From assembly GCF_007954365.1 (NCBI RefSeq), contig NZ_VOLO01000008.1, positions 1 through 64,000 of the forward strand: DNA of 64,000 nt. The letters run 5' to 3'. Position numbers and translations under genes: made by a program. Position 1 is the stretch's first letter; every line of letters starts with the position of its first letter. Below the pieces are notes generated by a model. It saw nothing but the letters and a program-made list of their open reading frames with translations. It was not told the origin of the DNA and did no database searches. This DNA comes from Frigoribacterium sp. ACAM 257 (GTDB taxonomy: Bacteria > Actinomycetota > Actinomycetes > Actinomycetales > Microbacteriaceae). Below, one piece after another: positions 56,066 through 64,000 of this stretch.

Positions 56066-57003
56066 GCACGAACGTCCTCTACGACGCCCCTGGCCCCAAG
56101 TCCCGCCGCACCTCGCGCATCATCTCCGTGGTGGGCGTGGTCCTGGTGCTCGCGCTCGTCGCCTACGTCGCCTACCTGCTCGGTCGACCGCGCGTCAGCG
56201 CGAACGGCGCCGTCACCGCCAGCGTGCTCGACCCTTCCCGGTGGGACATCCTGCTCGACCGCAACCTGTGGCGGAACATCGGCCGAGGCTGGCTGGCCAC
56301 GGTGCAGGCCGCCGCGGTCGCGTCGGTGCTCGCCGTTGCCATCGGCGTGCTGTTCTCGTTCCTCCGCACGGCACGCACAGCCTGGGTCCGCGTGCCGACC
56401 ACGATCGTGCTCGAGTTCTTCCGCGGCATGCCCGTGCTGCTCATGATGCTGTTCATCCTGCTGGTCTTCTCGACGGGCGCCTTCTGGGCCGTCGTGGCCG
56501 CGCTGGCCGTCTACAACGGCGCCCTCATCGGCGAGGCCCTGCGCTCGGGCATCGCCTCCTTGCCGAGGGGCCAGCGCGAGGCGGGGCTGGCCATCGGCCT
56601 CTCGCCGGTGCAGACGCGCTTCGCGATCGAGTTCCCGCAGGCGTTCCGTCAGATGCTGCCGATCATCCTGGCGCAGCTCGTCGTCCTGCTGAAGGACACC
56701 TCGCTCGGCTACATCGTCGGCTACGTCGAGCTCACGAGGCAGGGGCTCAACCGGCTCGGCACCTCCTACGGCAGCACGTACACGTTCACCTTGTTCGCCG
56801 TGGTCCTCGTGGTCTACCTGATCACGAACCTCCTCTTCTCCTACGTCGTGCGCGTCGTCGACCGACGCACAGGCCGTCGCGGCGTCGTCCGCACCAAGGG
56901 CGGCGGCGGTCTCGGCGGTCCTGGTCTGCTCGCCCGCGCCGGCCGTCCGAACATCCCCGCGACCACCGGCGCGGCCGGGGGAGGCGGGGGAGGCGGTCGC
57001 TGA
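56062..57003 (+). CDS. gluD: Glutamate-type ABC importer, permease 2
   Basis: A 313-residue permease with an extra N-terminal helix (about 18-40) and the EAA loop REAGLAIGLSPVQTRFAIEFPQAFRQMLPIILAQL. The C-terminus is a Gly-rich cytoplasmic tail of about 45 residues. It forms the heterodimeric channel with GluC. Confidence 0.93.
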   Translation: MSTNVLYDAPGPKSRRTSRIISVVGVVLVLALVAYVAYLLGRPRVSANGAVTASVLDPSRWDILLDRNLWRNIGRGWLATVQAAAVASVLAVAIGVLFSFLRTARTAWVRVPTTIVLEFFRGMPVLLMMLFILLVFSTGAFWAVVAALAVYNGALIGEALRSGIASLPRGQREAGLAIGLSPVQTRFAIEFPQAFRQMLPIILAQLVVLLKDTSLGYIVGYVELTRQGLNRLGTSYGSTYTFTLFAVVLVVYLITNLLFSYVVRVVDRRTGRRGVVRTKGGGGLGGPGLLARAGRPNIPATTGAAGGGGGGGR

Positions 57004-57046
57004 CAGGTCACCGCGCGGCACCGACCGCTCCTCCCCGGATCCGTGA

Positions 57047-58158
<1,112 letters not shown>

Positions 58159-58159
<1 letters not shown>

Positions 58160-60663
58160 TGCGGGTTCCGCTGAGTTGGCTCGGGGAGCACGTCGACCTC
58201 CCCGACGACGTCTCGCTCGAGCACGTGCACGCCGCGCTGGTGTCCGTCGGCTTCGAAGAAGAAGACGTCCACGTCGGCGACGTGACGGGCCCCCTCGTCG
58301 TGGGCCAGGTGCTCGAGCTCGAGCCCGAGCCGCAGAAGAACGGCAAGACGATCAACTGGTGCCAGGTCGCCGTCGGTCCCGACGACGTCCGCGGCATCGT
58401 CTGCGGCGCCCACAACTTCGTGGTGGGCGACAAGGTCGTCGTGTCGCTGCCGGGCGCGGTGCTTCCCGGGCCGTTCCCGATCGCCGCGCGCAAGACCTAC
58501 GGCCACGTCTCCGACGGCATGATCGCGTCGACGCGCGAGCTCGGCCTCGGCGACGAGCACGACGGCATCCTCCTGCTCAGCTCGCTCGGCCTCGACCCGG
58601 AGGTCGGCACCGACGCGATCGCGCTCCTCGGGCTCGACGAGGCTGCCGTCGAGATCAACGTCACGCCCGACCGCGGCTACGCGTTGAGCATGCGCGGAGT
58701 GGCTCGCGAGTACTCCCACGCGACCGGCGCCTCCTTCACCGACCCCGCCGACACCGTCGACGTCGCGACGGCTGACGGCTTCGCCGTGAGCGTCGTCGAC
58801 GACGCCCCGGTGCGCGGCCGCCAGGCCGTGGCGACCTTCGTCACCCGGGTGGTCCGCGGCGTCGACTCCGCGCGGCCCACCCCGACCTGGATGTCGTCCC
58901 GCCTGCGTCTCGCGGGCGTCCGCTCGATCTCGCTGCCGGTCGACATCACGAACTACGTGATGCTCGAGCTCGGCCAGCCGATCCACGGCTACGACCTCGC
59001 TGCGGTCCAGGGCGGGCTGACGGTCCGCCGTGCCGCGGCAGGCGAGAAGCTCGAGACCCTCGACGGCACCGTCCGCACCCTCCACGTCGAGGACCTCGTC
59101 ATCGCTGACGAACGAGGCGCCGTCGGCATCGCCGGCGTCATGGGCGGCGCGCGCACCGAGATGGGCGCGGGCACCACCGACGTCCTCGTCGAGGCCGCCA
59201 CGTTCGACCCGATCTCGATCGCGCGCAGCGCGCGTCGGCACAAGCTTCCGAGCGAGGCGTCCCGTCGCTTCGAGCGGGGCGTCGACCCCGCCGTCTCGGC
59301 TCCCGCGGCACAGCGGGTCGTCGACCTGCTCGTCGAGCTCGCGGGCGGCACGGCCGACTCGCTCGGCTCCTCCCTCGACGAGTCCGTCGCGCCCGGAGCC
59401 GTCGAGCTGCCGAGCGACCGCGCCGCCAGCCTGATGGGCGTCGACTACACCGCGGACGAGGTCGTGGGCGCGCTGCGCTCCGTCGGCGCCGTCGTCGTCG
59501 AGTCCGGCGACGGCTGGCAGGTGACGCCGCCGACCTGGAGGAGCGACCTCCGCACGTCGGCCGACCTCGTCGAAGAGGTGGCCCGCATCACCGGGTACGA
59601 CCGCATCCCGTCGGTCCTGCCCGTGGCGCCTCCCGGGCGTGGTCTGTCCCGCGAGCAGAAGCTCCGCCGCCGGGTCGCTGCCTCGCTGGCCGCGGCAGGA
59701 TCGGTCGAGGTCCAGGCATACCCGTTCGTCCGTCCCGACCAGAACGCCGCCTTCGGCTCGATCGACGGCTCAGTCACCGGCTCGGCTGTCCCTGCCGTCG
59801 CCCTCGCCAACCCGCTCGACAGCGCCGCGCCCCAGCTGCGTCGATCGCTGCTCCCCGGGCTGCTCGACGTCGTGCGCCGCAACACCTCCCGCGGGCTGGT
59901 CGACGTCTCGGTCTTCGAGAGCGGCACGGTCTTCCTGCCGGTCGAGGGCACGACCTACGGCACCGCCGAGGTGCCCGTCGGTGCCGAGCGCCCCGGTGAC
60001 GAGCTCCTTGACCAGCTGGCCGCCAGCCTCCCCGCCCAGCCCCGGCACCTGGCCGTGGCCGTCGTCGGAGACGCCGTCGACCGCCAGCCGGGGCAGCTGG
60101 TCGTCGCCGCCGGCCTGGCCGACGTGCTCGACGACCTCCGGGTCGCCGTCCGCGCCGCCGGGGCCGTGGTCGAGTTCCGCTCGGGGCGGCACCCTTCGCT
60201 GCACCCGGGCCGCACGGCCGAGGTGCTGGTGGCCGGCGAGGTCGTCGGCGTGGCCGGCGAGCTGCTGCCCACGGTGGCGGCCGAGATCGACCTGCCGCGC
60301 GTCGTCGCGGTCGGCGAGATCGACCTCGACCGTGTCCTCGCGCTGTCCGACGTCCCCGTCCAGCCGTCGGCGATCTCGTCCTACCCGGCCGCGACGCAGG
60401 ACTTGTCGCTTGTCGTGGGCGTCGACGTCGCCGCGGGCGACCTGCTCGAGACCGTCCGCGAGGGCGCCGGCGACCTGCTCGAGTCCGTGCGGCTCGTCGA
60501 CGACTACCGGGGCACCGGCCTGCCGGAGGCGACCAAGTCGCTGACGTTCGCGCTGCGGTTCCGCGCCGACGACCGCACGCTGACGGCCGCCGAGGCGACC
60601 GAGGCCAAGCAGGGGGCCGTCCGCCTCGCCGGAGAGCGATCAGGGGCGACGCTCCGCGAGTGA
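58159..60663 (+). CDS. pheT: Phenylalanine-tRNA ligase beta subunit
   Basis: An 834-residue subunit: MRVPLSWLGEHVDL, tRNA-binding EMAP-like domain (about 40-155), B3/B4 editing domain, B5 domain and the C-terminal ferredoxin-like anticodon-binding domain (SSYPAATQDLSLVVGVDV). ATG at 58159. A longer frame through pheS is a shadow. Confidence 0.96.
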
Positions 60664-60720
60664 CCTCGCGAGGCGCCGCCGCCCTCGATCCTCGACCGAC
60701 TCGACCATCAGGATGGACAC

Positions 60721-61770
60721 ATGCCTCACTCCGTAGCAGTCGCGGGCGCCAGCGGGTACGCCGGCGGCGAGCTCCTCCGGCTCCTCGCCGCGCACCCCGA
60801 CTTCGAGGTCACGACCGTCACGGCGTTCCAGAACGCCGGGCAGCCCCTCGTCGCCCTGCAGCCCCACCTGCGCTCCCTCGCGCACCTCACGCTCGTCGAG
60901 ACGACGGCCGAGACCCTCGCCGGGCACGACGTCGTCTTCCTCGCCCTCCCTCACGGCAAGTCCGGCGCGATCGCCGCGCAGCTGCCCGACGACGTCCTCG
61001 TCGTCGACTGCGGGGCCGACCACCGTCTCACCGACGAGGCGGCCTGGGCGCAGTTCTACGGCACCGAGTACCACGGCGCGTGGGCCTACGGGCTGCCCGA
61101 GCTGCTGCTCGGCGCGTCCGGCGGGCGTCAGCGCGACGCCCTGCGCGGCGCTCGTCGCATCGCCGTGCCCGGCTGCAACGTCACGGCCGTGACCCTCGGC
61201 CTCGCCCCGGGCGTCCGCGCTGGGCTTGTCGAGACGACCGACATCGTCTCGGTCCTGGCCGTCGGCCCGTCGGGAGCCGGCAAGGCGCTCGCGCCGCACC
61301 TCCTCGCCAGCGAGCTGATGGGGTCGGCCTCCGCCTACGGGGTCGGCGGCACGCACCGCCACGTGCCCGAGATCCAGCAGAACCTCCGGCTCGCCGGCGC
61401 GCAAGACGTCAGGATCTCGTTCACCCCCGTGCTCGTCCCGATGTCGCGGGGCATCCTCGCGACCACGACGGCGACGCTCGCCCCCGGCGTCGGCGCCCAC
61501 GACGTGCGCACCGCCTGGGAGCAGGCCTACGCGGACGAGCCCTTCGTCCACGTCCTGCCCGAGGGCGTCTTCCCCCGGACCGCCGACACCGTGGGCGCGA
61601 ACACGGCCCTCATCGGTCTCGCCGTCGACGAGGCCGCCGAGCGCGTCGTCGTCGTCAGCGCCATCGACAACCTCGTGAAGGGCACGGCCGGCGCGGCCGT
61701 CCAGTCCGCCAACATCGCCCTCGGCCTCCCCGAGACCGCGGGCCTCAGCACGGACGGAGTGGCACCGTGA
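60721..61770 (+). CDS. argC: N-acetyl-gamma-glutamyl-phosphate reductase
   Basis: A 349-residue NADPH-dependent reductase of arginine synthesis. [14 protein letters not shown] at the start, active-site Cys152 in [13 protein letters not shown], and [12 protein letters not shown]. First of argC-J-B-D, with a start 57 bp after pheT; argC overlaps argJ by 4 nt. Confidence 0.97.
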   Translation: MPHSVAVAGASGYAGGELLRLLAAHPDFEVTTVTAFQNAGQPLVALQPHLRSLAHLTLVETTAETLAGHDVVFLALPHGKSGAIAAQLPDDVLVVDCGADHRLTDEAAWAQFYGTEYHGAWAYGLPELLLGASGGRQRDALRGARRIAVPGCNVTAVTLGLAPGVRAGLVETTDIVSVLAVGPSGAGKALAPHLLASELMGSASAYGVGGTHRHVPEIQQNLRLAGAQDVRISFTPVLVPMSRGILATTTATLAPGVGAHDVRTAWEQAYADEPFVHVLPEGVFPRTADTVGANTALIGLAVDEAAERVVVVSAIDNLVKGTAGAAVQSANIALGLPETAGLSTDGVAP

Positions 61771-62924
61771 GCGTCACCGCAGCACAGGGCTTCACCGCAG
61801 CCGGCGTCGTCGCCGGCCTCAAGAGCACCGGCGCGCGCGACGTCGCCCTGGTCGTCAACACCGGCCGCAGCAAGGCCGCCGCCGCCGTCTTCACGAGCAA
61901 CCGCGCCAAGGCCCACCCCGTGCTGTGGTCGCAGCAGGTGCTGGGCGACGGCATCGCGGAGGCGGTGGTCCTGAACTCGGGAGGCGCCAACTGCTTCACC
62001 GGCCCGTTCGGCTTCCAGACCACCCACGCGACGGCGGAGGCCGTCGCCGAGTCGCTCGGCGTCTCGGCGGGCGACGTCGTCGTGTGCTCCACCGGCCTGA
62101 TCGGCGTCGGCGACCAGGTGTTCCGCGACAAGGTGCTCTCCGGCTCGCGTGCTGCCGCGACCGAGCTGAGCGCCGAGGGCGGCACGGATGCCGCGCACGC
62201 GATCATGACGACCGACAGCGTGCCGAAGCAGGCCGTCGTCAGCGGTGACGGCTGGGTCGTCGGCGGCATGGCCAAGGGCGCCGGCATGCTCGCGCCGGGC
62301 CTCGCCACCATGCTCGTCGTCCTGACGACCGACGCCGACCTTCCGGCCGAGACGCTCGACGCCTCGCTGCGCGCGGCCACCCGGGTCACCTTCGACCGCC
62401 TCGACTCCGACGGCTGCATGTCGACGAACGACACGGTCGTCCTCCTGTCGAGCGCCGAGTCCGGCGTGGCGCCGTCGGCCGACGACTTCACCACGGCGGT
62501 CACCGAGCTCTGTGCCGACCTGGCGCGCCAGCTCCAGGCGGACGCGGAGGGCGCCTCCCACGACATCCGCATCGAGGTCGTCGGCGCCGTCGACGAAGAG
62601 GACGCGGTCGAGGTGGGCCGATCGATCGCCCGGAACAGCCTCTTCAAGGCCGCCGTGTTCGGCAACGACCCCAACTGGGGCCGTGTGCTCGCCGCGATCG
62701 GCACCACGTCGGCCGCCTTCGACCCCTACGACGTCGACGTGTCGATGAACGGCGTCCGGGTCTGCCACGCGGGCGCACCCGACGTGCCGAGCGAGAGCGT
62801 CGACCTCACCCCGCGAGCCGTCCACGTGCTGGTCGACCTGCGCGCCGGCGACGCCGAGGCGACCATCCTTACCAACGACCTCACGCACGACTACGTGCAC
62901 GAGAACAGCGCGTACTCCAGCTGA
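61767..62924 (+). CDS. argJ: Glutamate N-acetyltransferase / amino-acid acetyltransferase
   Basis: A 385-residue ArgJ that recycles the acetyl group from N-acetylornithine to glutamate. Autocleavage before Thr181 in [13 protein letters not shown] at 61767 set by the overlap with argC. It overlaps argB by one base. Confidence 0.96.
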   Translation: MSVTAAQGFTAAGVVAGLKSTGARDVALVVNTGRSKAAAAVFTSNRAKAHPVLWSQQVLGDGIAEAVVLNSGGANCFTGPFGFQTTHATAEAVAESLGVSAGDVVVCSTGLIGVGDQVFRDKVLSGSRAAATELSAEGGTDAAHAIMTTDSVPKQAVVSGDGWVVGGMAKGAGMLAPGLATMLVVLTTDADLPAETLDASLRAATRVTFDRLDSDGCMSTNDTVVLLSSAESGVAPSADDFTTAVTELCADLARQLQADAEGASHDIRIEVVGAVDEEDAVEVGRSIARNSLFKAAVFGNDPNWGRVLAAIGTTSAAFDPYDVDVSMNGVRVCHAGAPDVPSESVDLTPRAVHVLVDLRAGDAEATILTNDLTHDYVHENSAYSS

Positions 62925-63922
62925 TGGGCGCACACGAGGTGACCCACAGCGCCGAGCAGGAGCTCGCGGCCGTCAAGGCCGCGACCCTGATCGAGTCGCT
63001 GCCCTGGCTCAAGCGCTTCTCCGGCAAGGTCGTGGTCGTGAAGTTCGGCGGCAACGCGATGGTCGACGAGGCCCTCGGCCGTGCCTTCGCGGAGGACATG
63101 GTCTACCTGCGGCTCGCCGGCCTGTACCCGGTGGTCGTCCACGGAGGTGGTCCGCAGATCTCCGCGGCCCTCGCGACCGCGGGCATCCCGAGCGACTTCC
63201 GCGGCGGGTACCGCTACACGAGCACCGAGGCCATCGCCGTGGTCCGCGACGTCCTGGCCGGGGACGTCGCGCAGCAGATCGTCGGGCTCGTCAACGAGCA
63301 CGGCGACCTGGCCCGCAGCGTGTCCGGCGAGGGCTCGACGCTGTTCCGCGGTCGCCGGCGCGGCACCGTCGTCGACGGGGAGGCCGTCGACCTCGGGCAC
63401 GTGGGCGACGTCGTCGACGTCGACCCGTCGTCGGTGCTCGCCGAGATCGAGGCCGGACGCATCCCCGTGGTGTCGTCGCTCGCAGTCGACGAGGGCGACG
63501 AGGGGTCGCTGCTCAACGTGAACGCCGACGCTGCGGCCTCCGCGCTCGCGGTGGCGCTCCGGGCCACCAAGCTTGTCGTCCTCACCGACGTCGCGGGCCT
63601 GTACTCCGACTGGCCGAACCGCGACTCGCTCGTGGCCGCCATCACCGTGTCGGCGCTCACGGACATGCTCCCGTCGCTCGAGTCGGGCATGATCCCCAAG
63701 ATGACGGCCTGCCTCGACGCGGTCGTCGGCGGCGTCGGGGGAGCGACCATCATCGACGGTCGCATCCCGCACTCGATCCTCCTCGAGGTCTTCACCCAGC
63801 GCGGGTCGGGCACCGAGGTCGTCCCCGATGACAGGGCCGCCGCCTACGGCGCGCCCGTCGTCGACTCGTTCCCGATCATCCCGGTCGGCGACGTCAGCAC
63901 CCCGCAGGAAGGACAGTCGTGA
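62924..63922 (+). CDS. argB: Acetylglutamate kinase
   Basis: A 332-residue amino-acid kinase: KVVVVKFGGNAMVD, VVVHGGGPQIS, LNVNADAAASALAVAL and IPKMTACLDAVVGGV. It overlaps argD by 4 nt. Confidence 0.97.
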   Translation: MGAHEVTHSAEQELAAVKAATLIESLPWLKRFSGKVVVVKFGGNAMVDEALGRAFAEDMVYLRLAGLYPVVVHGGGPQISAALATAGIPSDFRGGYRYTSTEAIAVVRDVLAGDVAQQIVGLVNEHGDLARSVSGEGSTLFRGRRRGTVVDGEAVDLGHVGDVVDVDPSSVLAEIEAGRIPVVSSLAVDEGDEGSLLNVNADAAASALAVALRATKLVVLTDVAGLYSDWPNRDSLVAAITVSALTDMLPSLESGMIPKMTACLDAVVGGVGGATIIDGRIPHSILLEVFTQRGSGTEVVPDDRAAAYGAPVVDSFPIIPVGDVSTPQEGQS

Positions 63923-64000
63923 CCACCACCCAGACCCCAGCCGGACACGACGCCCGTCGCGACTGGCAGAGCCGGTTCGGCGACGCGTTCATGCGCTCGC
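63919..64000 (+). CDS. argD: Acetylornithine aminotransferase, 5' end
   Basis: Only 27 codons are in the window: GTG start inside the end of argB, then WQSRFGDAFMRS, the usual ArgD beginning after argB. The assignment relies on operon order. Confidence 0.8.
   Translation, partial: MTTTQTPAGHDARRDWQSRFGDAFMRS

Overview
The window reads as chromosome of a high-GC actinobacterium, most likely Microbacteriaceae. The basis is strongly GC-biased third codon positions, frequent GTG/TTG starts, and a gene order typical of that group: thyX-dapA-rnj, ftsK-pgsA-pncC-clgR-DUF3046-recA-recX-miaA-dapF, hflX/lexA, hisC-hisB-hisH-priA, infC-rpmI-rplT, gluABCD, pheS-pheT and argC-J-B-D. The family assignment rests on gene order and protein character only.

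Region 1 (about 190-27,360) is an accessory island whose codon use is visibly less GC-biased than its surroundings. It replaces the 5' end of thyX: only the C-terminal three quarters of that gene remains at 27,360-27,905. The island carries two glycosidase modules (GH2-GH3-SDR at 3.2-9.1 kb and GH3-GH2-TetR at 11-16.7 kb), a glycoside-type MFS transporter, a TetR/SDR divergon, a Gfo/Idh/MocA dehydrogenase, a MarR/Baeyer-Villiger monooxygenase divergon in which the monooxygenase is translationally coupled to a lipoprotein beta-propeller of the SMP-30/gluconolactonase type, and a frameshifted DHA2-type MFS exporter. Five copies of a palindrome of the form TTCCC-N5/6-GGGAA lie at promoters in this island. 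In four of them the -10 hexamer abuts or overlaps the palindrome, with a TTGAC-type -35 box 17-18 bp further upstream, so they look like repressor operators of one regulon. The inferred role is uptake and deglycosylation of a plant glycoside, followed by oxidation and ring opening of a cyclic alcohol or ketone aglycone. The substrate cannot be read from sequence.

Region 2 (25.3-27.2 kb), at the right edge of the island, is a separate small module: a divergent XRE repressor, a protein resembling Xre/MbcA/ParS antitoxins, and an overlapping calcineurin-like metallophosphoesterase. It looks like a toxin-antitoxin or defence-type unit and is not part of the catabolic set.

Region 3 (27.9-64 kb) is conserved chromosome: lysine biosynthesis and RNA decay (dapA, rnj), a MacAB-like ABC transporter, DNA translocation and phospholipid synthesis (ftsK, pgsA), SOS genes (recA with a LexA box; lexA divergent from a LysM protein with a LexA box between them), tRNA modification (miaA), dapF, hflX, histidine biosynthesis, translation (infC with a non-canonical ATC start, rpmI, rplT), a glutamate-type ABC importer, pheST, and the start of the arginine operon (argD is cut by the window end).
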